64,000 bases of DNA. Origin: Allochromatium humboldtianum (GTDB taxonomy: Bacteria; Pseudomonadota; Gammaproteobacteria; Chromatiales; Chromatiaceae). A model generated the notes under the pieces. The model did not search any database, had not been told where the DNA came from, and worked only from the letters and a program-made list of their open reading frames with translations. The stretch spans positions 372,001 to 436,000 of the forward strand of contig NZ_JABZEO010000003.1 in the NCBI RefSeq assembly GCF_013385175.1, in the 5' to 3' direction. The position numbers and the translations under genes were made by a program. This document shows, one piece after another, positions 34,734 to 46,901 of this stretch. The number at the start of each line of letters is the position of its first letter. Positions within the stretch are counted from its first letter, which is position 1.

Positions 34734-35681
34734 TTGCTCGCCATCCTTGCCGTCACGGCTCCCATCTTTCTGTTGATCGCACTCGGCTTCGTCGCCGTGC
34801 GTCGGGTCTGGATGCCGCGCGAGGGCGCGGTCGCCATGAGCCGCTATGCCCTGCTGTTCGCCCTGCCCGCGCTACTGTTCGACACGCTCTCCAAGCGCTC
34901 GCTCGACAGCATCCTGGTGCCCGACTTCCTGCTGGTCTATGTCAGCGCCTCGATGATCACCTACGGCATCGGCGTGCTGGTCGCCTCCATCGCGCGGCGG
35001 ACCTCGCCGCTCGACAATGCCTTCTTCGGCATGGGGCTGTCGATGTCCAACAGCAGCTATATCGGCTATCCGCTGGTGGCGCAGTTGCTGGGCGACTCGG
35101 CCCTGATCGCGGTTGTCATGGCCATTCTGACCGAGGTGCTGATCATCCTGCCGCTGACCCTGATCCTGACCGAGTTCCATCGCGAGCGCGGACGCGGCAG
35201 CGTGCTGCGGACGCTGGGGCGGGTGCTGCGCACGGTCGGCACCAATCCGATCCTGCTGGCGATCGCGGCCGGACTGGTGTTCGCGGCGCTCGGCTGGCGC
35301 CTGCCGGCGCCGATCGGACGCACCATCGAGCTGCTGGCCGGATCGGCGGCGGTGGTGGCGCTGTTCGCCATCGGCGGCAGTCTGGCCGGACAGCGGGTGC
35401 GGGGCGCGCTCGGCCCGGCGACGGCGATCGCCGCCGGCAAGCTGGTGGTCCATCCGCTCGTGGCCTTTGGGATGCTGATGCTGGTGCCGACGCTCGATCC
35501 GACGCTCGGTCAGGCGGCGCTGATCCTGGCCGGACTGCCGATGGTGACGATCTTCCCCCTGATCGCCCAGCGCTATGATCAGGGCGAGATCCCGGCCACG
35601 GCGCTGGTGATCACGACGCTGCTGGCCTTCGTGACGCTCAATCTCGGACTCTGGCTGTGGGGGATCGGCGTGCCGGGCTGA
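34734..35681 (+). CDS. AEC-family transporter (auxin efflux carrier/malate permease type)
   Basis: The 315-residue inner-membrane protein has about ten hydrophobic helices arranged as two five-helix repeats, as in the AEC (BART) family. It has the typical central polar break after IGYPLVAQLL and an N-terminal VTAPIFLLIALGF helix. Substrates in the family include malate, malonate and other organic acids; none can be assigned here. A TTG start at 34734 is preceded by AGGA. The 280 bases downstream to gdhA contain no recognisable gene. Confidence 0.85.
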   Translation: MLAILAVTAPIFLLIALGFVAVRRVWMPREGAVAMSRYALLFALPALLFDTLSKRSLDSILVPDFLLVYVSASMITYGIGVLVASIARRTSPLDNAFFGMGLSMSNSSYIGYPLVAQLLGDSALIAVVMAILTEVLIILPLTLILTEFHRERGRGSVLRTLGRVLRTVGTNPILLAIAAGLVFAALGWRLPAPIGRTIELLAGSAAVVALFAIGGSLAGQRVRGALGPATAIAAGKLVVHPLVAFGMLMLVPTLDPTLGQAALILAGLPMVTIFPLIAQRYDQGEIPATALVITTLLAFVTLNLGLWLWGIGVPG

Positions 35682-35958
35682 ACCACGCCCAGCCTGAGCC
35701 TGAGAGACGCCATGGTTGCGGTACGCTACCCAAGTGCACTGAACCCCGTCGGCTCGCTGCCCGCTTCCGACACAACAGCAGCGTTTCGCTGATGGTCAGC
35801 TCGGGTCGATCTCAGGCATGATGCGCCTCGCGCTGCCGGCCCCGTCCCGGCCGACGCGGCCTATCGGACGATGATCTCCGGGGCTGACTTGTAAAATAAT
35901 CAATGCGCGCCCGCTCATGCGGATGACGGATCCGTGCTGTCGCGCGCGAGGTATCTGA

Positions 35959-39926
<3,968 letters not shown>

Positions 39927-39928
39927 CC

Positions 39929-40900
39929 TCAGGCGCTCTGGTTGATCTCGCGCGCGAAGCGTTCGAGCTTGAGCGTGTCGGCGGTGAAGAGCCGGATGCC
40001 CTCGGCGAGCTTCTCGGTGGCCATGGCGTCCTCGTTCAGCTCCCAGCGGAAACCGATCTCGTCATAGCCGACCCTGGGAATGTCGAGCGCCCGCGCCCGG
40101 TCCGGATCGAGCCGGCGCGGCACCTCGCCCTCGGTCGAGGCCAGCTCACCGAGCAGCGCCGGGGAGATGGTCAGATAGTCACAGCCGGCCAGTTCCAGGA
40201 TCTCGTCGAGATTGCGGAAGCTCGCGCCCATGACCACGGTCGGATAGTCGTGACGCTTGTAGTAGTTGTAGATGCGCGTGACCGAGCGCACGCCCGGATC
40301 TTCGTCGGCCGGATAGCCGGCGACGTTCTCGGCCTTCTTGTACCAGTCGAGGATACGCCCGACGAAGGGCGAGATGAGCGTGACACCGGCATCGGCACAG
40401 GCCACGGCCTGGGCGAAGCCGAACAGCAGGGTCAGATTGCAATGAATCCCCTGACGCTCCAGCCGCTCGGCGGCGCGAATGCCCTCCCAGGTCGAGGCGA
40501 TCTTGAACAGCACCCGCTCGCGCGCATCGATCCCGGCCTGGTCGTAGAGCTCGACCAACGCCTCGGCGCGGCGCACCGTGCCCTCGGTGTCGAATGAGAG
40601 CCGTGCATCGATCTCGGTCGAGACCCGGCCGGGGACGACTTTCAGGATCTCGGTGCCGAAGTTGACCGCCAGCTTGTCCATGGTCAGACGCGCCTGAGCC
40701 TGACTGTCGCCGCCGCCGTGCCGGGTGCCGTGGAGCACCGCGTCCTCGACCAGTTCGCGATAGGCCGGCATCTGCGCCGCCTTGTAGAGCAGCGAGGGAT
40801 TGGTGGTGGCGTCCTGGGGACGATAGTCGATGATGGCCTGGAAGTCGCCGGTGTCGGCGACCACGGTGGTCATACTCTTGAGTGCTTCGAGTCGGTTCAT
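39929..40900 (-). CDS. tal: transaldolase
   Basis: The 323-residue class I transaldolase transfers a dihydroxyacetone unit between sugar phosphates in the pentose-phosphate pathway. The Schiff-base Lys sits in [11 protein letters not shown]. Supporting residues appear in [26 protein letters not shown] and SPFVGRI. Length and motifs fit the TalB type. It is 2 bases upstream of the KaiC/PPDK-like gene, so they are likely cotranscribed. The ATG at 40900 follows an A-rich leader. Confidence 0.97.
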   Translation of the reverse strand: MNRLEALKSMTTVVADTGDFQAIIDYRPQDATTNPSLLYKAAQMPAYRELVEDAVLHGTRHGGGDSQAQARLTMDKLAVNFGTEILKVVPGRVSTEIDARLSFDTEGTVRRAEALVELYDQAGIDARERVLFKIASTWEGIRAAERLERQGIHCNLTLLFGFAQAVACADAGVTLISPFVGRILDWYKKAENVAGYPADEDPGVRSVTRIYNYYKRHDYPTVVMGASFRNLDEILELAGCDYLTISPALLGELASTEGEVPRRLDPDRARALDIPRVGYDEIGFRWELNEDAMATEKLAEGIRLFTADTLKLERFAREINQSA

Positions 40901-41211
40901 GATGAAAAGCGCCTCCAGCGCAAAAAACGAAAGGGATGGAGTGATTCAAGCGTAACCCATGGGTATGGGTTGCGTCGAAACGCGGTGCAAGATCGATCCA
41001 GACGATTATGGCTTGCGCCCATGTCGAACGTTTGACGGATGTCTGTGTCCGACCCGCCGGCAGGACTGGAGCGAACCGGCAATCTCGCCTATGCTCGACG
41101 CCCTTGAACGAACCGCTCCCGGAGTGGTCCACAAGCGCCACGGACCGCCGCTCTTCGCGGCGGTTTCTCGTTTCGATCGATCAATCAACCTCAACCCTGG
41201 AGTCTACCTGT
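40901..41211. other. 311-base divergent region between tal and the TerC gene
   Basis: No coding frame here looks real. The region must hold divergent promoters for tal and the TerC gene. Its right end carries a perfect hairpin listed separately. I cannot recognise the conserved core of the yybP-ykoY manganese riboswitch that often precedes TerC genes, although position and hairpin would be compatible with a structured leader. Confidence 0.4.
41144..41173 (+). terminator. hairpin with T-rich tail in the TerC 5' leader (attenuator candidate)
   Basis: ACCGCCGC (41144-41151) pairs perfectly with GCGGCGGT (41157-41164) around loop TCTTC, followed by TTCTCGTTTCG. The structure lies 48 bases before the TerC start codon and oriented with it. 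It looks like a factor-independent terminator, either ending an upstream small transcript or acting as an attenuator in the leader. The T tract is interrupted, so efficiency is uncertain. Confidence 0.5.
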
Positions 41212-42249
41212 ATGGAACATTTCGGCTTTCCGATGGAAGCCATCGCCATCTTCGTCGCCGTGGTCGCCGTCTCCATCTATCTGGATCTCTTCGCGCATCG
41301 CAAGACCGATGAGATCAGCGTCGCGGATGCCGCCAAGTGGTCGGTGTTCTGGATCGTGCTCGCACTCGGCTTCTACGGCTATCTGTGGGGACGTTTCAGC
41401 AAGGAGTGGGCCGATCTCTATCTGGCCGGCTATGTGCTCGAAAAGAGCCTCTCGGTCGACAATCTCATGGTCTTCATGGCCATCTTCGCCTCCTTCGGCA
41501 TCCGCTCGGGGCTGCAACACCGCATCCTCTACTGGGGCATCATCGGCGCGCTGGTGTTCCGCGCCATCTTCGTGCTGATCGGCACCAGTCTGTTCATGGC
41601 CAGTCCCTGGGTCGGCTTCGTCTTCGCCATCCTGGTGGCCTGGAGCGGCGTGCAGATGCTCAAGAGCCGTGGCGATGGGGAGGAGATCGAGGACTATTCG
41701 GATCACTGGAGCGTGCGTCTGACCGGCAAGATGATGCCGATCTACACCCGGCTGCATCTGGACCGCTTCTTCGTCAGGCACGAGGAGTTGTTCGTCGGAC
41801 GCGAGGAGGCCGAGCGCCAGAAGTCGGTCACGCGCATGGGCGCGCTCTATGCCACGCCGGCCTTCCTCTGTCTGGCGACGATCGAGACCTCGGACCTGGC
41901 CTTCTCGTTCGACTCGGTGCCGGCCGTCATCGCCGTGACGCAGGAACCGCTGCTGGTCTATGCGGCCATGATCTTCGCCATCCTGGGTCTGCGCAGTCTG
42001 TATTTCGTGCTCGCGGCCCTGACACGCTATCTGGTGCACCTGGAGAAGGCGGTCATCGTGCTGCTGTTCTACATCGCCGGCAAGATGGCGTTGCAGTCCT
42101 GGAACCATGCGATTGGGGATACGGGTCTGCATATCTCGCCTGGGACCAGTCTGATGGTGGTGCTCGGTGTGCTGGTGCTGGGTGTGGTCGCCTCCCTGCT
42201 CTTCCCTGGGAACAAGGATGACGACTCGGCGGGCGCGACCAAGGGATGA
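41212..42249 (+). CDS. TerC-family integral membrane protein (Alx-like)
   Basis: The 345-residue inner-membrane protein has about nine hydrophobic segments. It shows TerC/Alx hallmarks: YVLEKSLSVDNLMVFMAIF with acidic residues inside the membrane, and FLCLATIETSDLAFSFDSVPAVIAVT with two conserved Asp residues. Family members are linked to manganese export, alkaline response or metalation of exported proteins; the substrate is unproven here. GGAG nine bases upstream supports the ATG at 41212. A longer open frame upstream is not credible because it crosses the leader hairpin. Confidence 0.9.
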   Translation: MEHFGFPMEAIAIFVAVVAVSIYLDLFAHRKTDEISVADAAKWSVFWIVLALGFYGYLWGRFSKEWADLYLAGYVLEKSLSVDNLMVFMAIFASFGIRSGLQHRILYWGIIGALVFRAIFVLIGTSLFMASPWVGFVFAILVAWSGVQMLKSRGDGEEIEDYSDHWSVRLTGKMMPIYTRLHLDRFFVRHEELFVGREEAERQKSVTRMGALYATPAFLCLATIETSDLAFSFDSVPAVIAVTQEPLLVYAAMIFAILGLRSLYFVLAALTRYLVHLEKAVIVLLFYIAGKMALQSWNHAIGDTGLHISPGTSLMVVLGVLVLGVVASLLFPGNKDDDSAGATKG

Positions 42250-42264
42250 TCGCGGTTTGAGTCG

Positions 42265-42290
42265 CGGGCCGGTTCGCTGGGACCGGCCCG
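42265..42290 (+). terminator. hairpin after the TerC gene
   Basis: CGGGCCGGT (42265-42273) pairs with ACCGGCCCG (42282-42290) around TCGCTGGG, a nine-base-pair GC-rich stem 15 bases after the TerC stop. There is no T tract, so it may act as a weak terminator or as an mRNA 3' end stabiliser. Confidence 0.45.
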
Positions 42291-42393
42291 TACTGCGAAC
42301 GACTGGTCGGCTCCAAGATCCATCGCGCCTATCGACCATTGAACCGTGTCCGGTATGATAGTCGCCATTTCGCCGATTCAGGAATCAAACCCC

Positions 42394-42876
42394 ATGACCG
42401 ACATCGACAAAGCACAAGCCCTCGCCGGCTCGACTCTGGGCGGGGAACTGGACGCCGACGAATGCCAGGCGCTCGCCGAGCGCATGGGTGTCATCTCACT
42501 CCAGGCCGGAGAGACGCTGGTCGACGAGGACCAGGATCGACGCACGCTCTTCGTACTGGCACGCGGTCGGCTCTGCGTCTGCAAATCCGTCGGCGGCAAG
42601 GAGGAGACCGTCTACCAGATGCGCCCCGGCGAGTGCGCCGGCACCCGCGCCTTCGTCGACGGCAAACCACGCCGCGCCGCCCTGCGCGCCGAGGAACCCG
42701 TCACCGTCCTGACTCTGGAGCCGGAGGACTTCGACGCCCTGATCGAGACCCACCCGCGTCTGGTCTTCAAGATCATGCGCGCCATGTTCCGCATCACCCA
42801 CAGCAACCTGATGCGTATGAATCTGGAGAGCGCCGAGATGCGCAACTATCTGCTCAAGAGCGGCGGACGCTATTGA
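42394..42876 (+). CDS. cyclic nucleotide-binding-domain protein
   Basis: The 160-residue protein is a single cNMP-binding-like beta roll (VISLQAGETLVDEDQ, RRTLFVLARGRLCVC, RPGECAGTRAFVDGKPRRAALRAEE) with C-terminal helices. It has no DNA-binding HTH, so it is not a complete Crp/Fnr regulator. The phosphate-binding cassette is altered from the canonical FGELAL-PRAA form: GTRAF and PRRAALRA are present instead. Ligand binding is therefore uncertain. AGGA lies about ten bases before the ATG at 42394. It sits between the TerC gene and a CPA1 antiporter, with no evident operon. Confidence 0.75.
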   Translation: MTDIDKAQALAGSTLGGELDADECQALAERMGVISLQAGETLVDEDQDRRTLFVLARGRLCVCKSVGGKEETVYQMRPGECAGTRAFVDGKPRRAALRAEEPVTVLTLEPEDFDALIETHPRLVFKIMRAMFRITHSNLMRMNLESAEMRNYLLKSGGRY

Positions 42877-42981
42877 GCCGGTGAGCCTGATTGGATCCGC
42901 CGTCGCGAGACCGAAATCCACGCCTTCGCGCCGGCGCATCGCACCCGAAGCCATAACCCCCAATAGCCTCCGGAGGCGCCG

Positions 42982-44277
42982 ATGCACCTGTTCGACATCC
43001 TCGCCGTCCTGCTGAGTCTGGCGGCGGTCTTCAGTTGGATCAACCATCGGTTCATCCGGCTGCCGACCACCATCGGCTTGATGCTGATCGCACTCCTGCT
43101 CTCGCTCGGGCTGCTGATCGCACCACTCGACAGCGAATGGCACACTCTCCTGAAGCAGCTACTCGAAGACGTCGATTTCGAGGATACGGTACTGCACGGG
43201 ATGCTCGGCTTCCTGCTGTTCGCCGGTGCGCTCCATGTCAACTTGCATGATCTGGCGCGTCACAAATGGGTCATCGCCACGCTCGCGAGCGCCAGCGTCG
43301 TCGGCGCGACCCTGCTGATCGCCCTGGGCGGCTGGCTGCTGTTCGGGCTACTCGGGCTGGACGTGCCCTTCATCTACTGTCTGCTGTTCGGTGCCCTGAT
43401 CTCGCCGACCGATCCGATCGCCGTGCTCGGCATCCTCAAGAAGGCCAATGCGCCCGAATCGCTCAACACCAAGATCACGGGCGAATCCCTGTTCAACGAC
43501 GGCGTGGCCGTAGTGCTGTTCCTGACCCTGCTCGGCATCGCCACCGGCGAGCATGAAGCCAGCCTGTTCGGCGCGCTCGGGATGCTGGGGTACGAGGTCA
43601 TCGGCGGCGCGCTGCTGGGCATTCTGAGCGGCGGTCTGGTGCTGCTGATGCTGAGCCGCGTCGACGACTATCAGGTCGAGATCCTGCTCACCCTGGCCCT
43701 GGCCACCGGCGGCTATGCCCTGGCCGAGCAGCTGCATCTGTCGGCGCCGATCGCCATCGTGGTCGCCGGCCTGATGATCGGCAATCATGGGCGCCGGTGC
43801 TTCATGTCGGACAAGACCCGCCGGCATCTGGACGACTTCTGGGAACTGGTCGACGAGATCCTCAACGCCGTGCTCTTCGTGCTGATCGGACTCGAGGTGC
43901 TGGTGCTGGAACTGAGCGGCGGTCCGCTGCTGGCCGGGGCGCTGGCGATTCCGCTGGTGCTGGCCGCACGCGCCCTGAGCGTGGGACTGCCGATCCGGAT
44001 GATGAGACGCCGGAGCAGCGACTTTGCACCCGGCACCGTCACCCTGCTGACCTGGGCCGGATTGCGTGGCGGCATTTCGATCGCGCTGGCCCTCTCGCTG
44101 CCGGATGGAGAGACGCGCGACATCCTGCTGAGCGTGACCTATGTCGTGGTCGTGTTCTCGATCCTGGTCCAGGGACTGACACTCGGACCGCTGGTGCGGA
44201 TCATCGGCCGGCGTGCCGATCGTGAACTGGCCGAGGTCACGGCCGACGCCGATTCATCCGCCCTCAATCATCACTGA
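42982..44277 (+). CDS. CPA1-family Na+(K+)/H+ antiporter
   Basis: The 431-residue inner-membrane protein has about 12 hydrophobic helices and the CPA1 ion-binding motif ND in GESLFNDGVAVVLF. Other family signatures are GALISPTDPIAVLGIL in the unwound-helix region and WAGLRGGISIALALSLP near the C terminus. These match NhaP/NHE-type antiporters. It exchanges Na+ or K+ for protons; ion preference cannot be read. A GGAGG-like sequence (cctccggaggcgccg) precedes the ATG. Confidence 0.92.
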   Translation: MHLFDILAVLLSLAAVFSWINHRFIRLPTTIGLMLIALLLSLGLLIAPLDSEWHTLLKQLLEDVDFEDTVLHGMLGFLLFAGALHVNLHDLARHKWVIATLASASVVGATLLIALGGWLLFGLLGLDVPFIYCLLFGALISPTDPIAVLGILKKANAPESLNTKITGESLFNDGVAVVLFLTLLGIATGEHEASLFGALGMLGYEVIGGALLGILSGGLVLLMLSRVDDYQVEILLTLALATGGYALAEQLHLSAPIAIVVAGLMIGNHGRRCFMSDKTRRHLDDFWELVDEILNAVLFVLIGLEVLVLELSGGPLLAGALAIPLVLAARALSVGLPIRMMRRRSSDFAPGTVTLLTWAGLRGGISIALALSLPDGETRDILLSVTYVVVVFSILVQGLTLGPLVRIIGRRADRELAEVTADADSSALNHH

Positions 44278-44308
44278 CCAACGACAACGATCCGGTGAGG
44301 ACACAGCC

Positions 44309-45400
44309 ATGCAAAGACGTGATTTCCTGAAGACCGCCGGAGTCGGCGCACTCGCCGCCGGAGCCAGTGTCTCGCTCCCGGCCCGTGCCGAGGGGCCAAG
44401 CATCAAATGGCGCCTGGCGTCGAGCTTTCCGAAGAGCCTGGACACCATCTACGGCGGCGCCGAGACCCTGTCCAGGCGGGTCGCCGAGCTGACCGACGGG
44501 CGCTTCGAGATCCGCGTCTTTGCCGGCGGCGAGCTGGTGCCCGCGTTCGGCGTGCTCGATGCCGTGCAGCAGAACACGGTCGAGTGCGGCCACACCGCCT
44601 CCTATTACTACTACGGCAAGAACAAGGCGCTGGCCGCCGAGACCACCCTGCCCTTCGGGCTGAACACACGCCAGCTCACCTCCTGGGTGATGGCCGACGA
44701 AGGCATGGGGCTGCTGCGCGAGATGTTCGCCGAGTACGACATCCTCAACTTCCCCGGCGGCAGCACGGGCGCGCAGATGGGCGGCTGGTATCGTAAGGAG
44801 ATCAAGTCGCTGGAAGATCTCAAGGGACTCAAGATCCGCATCCCCGGCTTCGGCGCCGAGATCTTCTCGCGTCTGGGCGCGGTGCCCCAGTCACTGCCGG
44901 GCGGTGAGATCTATCCTTCGCTGGAGCGCGGCGCCATCGACGCGGCCGAATGGACCGTGCCCTATGACGACGAGAAGCTCGGCTTCCACAAGGTCGCCAA
45001 GTATTACTACTACCCCGGCTGGTGGGAGACCGGCACCCATCTGGTGTTCTATGTGAACAAGGACCAGTGGGCCGCGCTGCCGCCGAGCTATCGGGCCGCC
45101 TTCGAGGTCGCCGCCAATGAGGCGCACCTGGAGATGCTCGCCCGCTACGACGCCAAGAATCCGCACGCACTGCAACGGCTGATCGCCGGCGGGGCCGAGC
45201 TGCGCCGCTTCCCCGACGACGTGCTGCTCAAGGCCTATGAGACCGCGCATCAGGTCTATGCCGAGGAAGCCGAGAAAAATCCCACCTTCAAGCGGCTCTA
45301 TGACTCCATGATGGCCTTCCAGGAGCGCTCCGATGCCTGGTGGGGCGTGGCCGAATCGCCCATGTCCAACTTCCGGCAGGCGGTGCGGCGGATGAAGTGA
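44309..45400 (+). CDS. TRAP transporter substrate-binding protein (DctP/TakP-like)
   Basis: The 363-residue periplasmic protein has a twin-arginine-type signal (QRRDFLKTAG) cut near ARA-EG at about residue 28. A DctP-fold domain follows: FAGGELVPAFGVLDAVQQ, the ligand-binding Arg region in LKGLKIRIPG, and AAEWTVPYDDEKLGFHKVAKYYYYPGWWE. The pattern is closest to TakP-like proteins that bind 2-oxoacids or related acids. The membrane subunits DctQ/DctM are not adjacent, so it is an orphan binding protein. GAGG precedes the ATG at 44309. Confidence 0.88.
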   Translation: MQRRDFLKTAGVGALAAGASVSLPARAEGPSIKWRLASSFPKSLDTIYGGAETLSRRVAELTDGRFEIRVFAGGELVPAFGVLDAVQQNTVECGHTASYYYYGKNKALAAETTLPFGLNTRQLTSWVMADEGMGLLREMFAEYDILNFPGGSTGAQMGGWYRKEIKSLEDLKGLKIRIPGFGAEIFSRLGAVPQSLPGGEIYPSLERGAIDAAEWTVPYDDEKLGFHKVAKYYYYPGWWETGTHLVFYVNKDQWAALPPSYRAAFEVAANEAHLEMLARYDAKNPHALQRLIAGGAELRRFPDDVLLKAYETAHQVYAEEAEKNPTFKRLYDSMMAFQERSDAWWGVAESPMSNFRQAVRRMK

Positions 45401-45434
45401 GCCGGGGCGCGGTCATCCATCGCGCACCTGACAC

Positions 45435-45464
45435 ATCGGCCGTTCGCACTGAGCGGCGGCCGAT
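45435..45464. terminator. hairpin between convergent genes
   Basis: ATCGGCCG (45435-45442) pairs with CGGCCGAT (45457-45464); a further CGC/GCG pair (45445-45447, 45453-45455) extends the stem. It lies between the 3' ends of the TRAP protein gene and the kinase operon, so it may terminate from both sides. No T tract is present. Confidence 0.45.
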
Positions 45465-45467
45465 CCA

Positions 45468-46901
45468 TCACCCCCGCAACACCGCCAGCGCTTCTTCGAA
45501 GTCGTAGCCGGCCAGCGCCTGACGAAACGCCGCCTCGCGCCCCTTCAGCGCGGGTTCATAGAGGCTGGGTGCATCGAAATACAGACTGTGCGCAGTCACG
45601 TCGCACTGTTCGAGCAGGCACATCAGGTCGTCGATGGCCTTGCGCAGAACCGCCTCGTCGGCCATGTCCGCGCCCTGCCCCGTCTCCGCCGGCACGACCT
45701 CGCCGATGGGCAGGCGCAGACTGAGCCAGAACACACTCCCTTCGCCGAGGGTGCTCTCGACCCCGATCTCGCCGCCCATGAGCGTGACCAGACGCTTGGT
45801 GAGCGCCAGTCCCAGCCCGATGCCATCGTATCGACGGGTCATGGATCCATCGCCCTGGCGGAAGGGTTCGAACAGACTGGCGCGCGCCTCGGGCGACAGG
45901 CCGATCCCCTGGTCCTCGACCACGAAGCGCAACGTCACTGCCTTTTCGCGCGACTCGATCGGCGCAACCATGAGTCGAACCCGCCCCTGCTCGGAGAACT
46001 TGACGGCATTGCTCAACAGGGCGTCGAGCATCTGTTCGAGGTGGGGCGCATCGCCGCGCAAACACAGTGGCACGCCGTCTTCGATCACCTGGACCAGTTC
46101 GAGCCCCTTGGAGCGGGCCGACGCCTCGAAGCGCCCGATGACGCGCGCGCACAGTGCCGCGAGATCGAAATCAGCGCTCTCCAGCACCAGCCGCTCGGAT
46201 TCGGCGCGACTGAGCGTCAGCAGATCATTGATGATGTGGAGCAGCCGCTGCGAGGCGCGTTCGAGCTGATCCATGCGCGTCCTCGAACGCTCGTCCTGGC
46301 TGTCGCGCTTGGCCAGATAGGCCAGCCCCATGATCTGATGCAGGGGCGTGAGGAATTCGTGTCCGACATTGGTCAGGAAGACGCTCTTGGCGCGGTTGGC
46401 GCTCTCGGCCTCGTCGCGCGCCAGCGCCAGTTCGCGCACCCGCTCATGGACCAGATCCTCCAGGTGATCGCGATGACGCGTCAGCTCGGCATTGGCGGTG
46501 CGCAGTTCACGTTCACGCCGCTCCAGCTCCAGATGCAGCGCGACGCGTGCGCGCAAAACCGGCTTGTTGACCGGCTTGTGCACGAAGTCCACGCCGCCGG
46601 CCCTCAGAGCGCGTGTCTCGCTCTCGGAGTCGGTGCGCGCGGTGACGAAGATCACCGGGATCTCGCGCGTGGCCGGATCGGACTTGAGCGCCGCGCAGAC
46701 CTCATAGCCGTCCATCTCGGGCATCATGACGTCGAGCAGGATCAGATCCGGTCTGGCGGTCTTGGCGAGCAGATCCAGCGCCTGACGCCCGGAGGTGGCG
46801 AAGCTGGTGTCGTAGCTGTCTTCCAGCATCCCGAGCAGGATCTCGATGTTGGTCGGCGTATCGTCGACGATGAGGAGGCGTGGAAGGTCGTGTTCTTTCA
46901 T
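45468..46901 (-). CDS. receiver-histidine kinase (REC-HisKA-HATPase)
   Basis: The 476-residue soluble protein starts with a receiver domain (LLIVDDTPTN, phospho-Asp in LILLDVMMPEMDG, Lys in HKPVN). A coiled linker follows, then a HisKA region with phospho-His in VGHEFLTPLHQ and a HATPase domain (NAVKFS, EDQGIGL, GIGLGLALTKRLV). Its last ~60 residues (AIDDLMCLLEQCD to GYDFEEALAVLRG) resemble the C-terminal tails of the three other kinases in this island. The ATG at 46901 overlaps the stop of the upstream kinase gene. It is the last gene of the CheB-CheR operon and may be the hub that receives phosphate and passes it on. Confidence 0.9.
   Translation of the reverse strand: MKEHDLPRLLIVDDTPTNIEILLGMLEDSYDTSFATSGRQALDLLAKTARPDLILLDVMMPEMDGYEVCAALKSDPATREIPVIFVTARTDSESETRALRAGGVDFVHKPVNKPVLRARVALHLELERRERELRTANAELTRHRDHLEDLVHERVRELALARDEAESANRAKSVFLTNVGHEFLTPLHQIMGLAYLAKRDSQDERSRTRMDQLERASQRLLHIINDLLTLSRAESERLVLESADFDLAALCARVIGRFEASARSKGLELVQVIEDGVPLCLRGDAPHLEQMLDALLSNAVKFSEQGRVRLMVAPIESREKAVTLRFVVEDQGIGLSPEARASLFEPFRQGDGSMTRRYDGIGLGLALTKRLVTLMGGEIGVESTLGEGSVFWLSLRLPIGEVVPAETGQGADMADEAVLRKAIDDLMCLLEQCDVTAHSLYFDAPSLYEPALKGREAAFRQALAGYDFEEALAVLRG

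Noticed and set aside
35712-35792. 26-codon frame between the AEC permease and gdhA
   Set aside because: No ribosome-binding site, no hydrophobic or conserved character.
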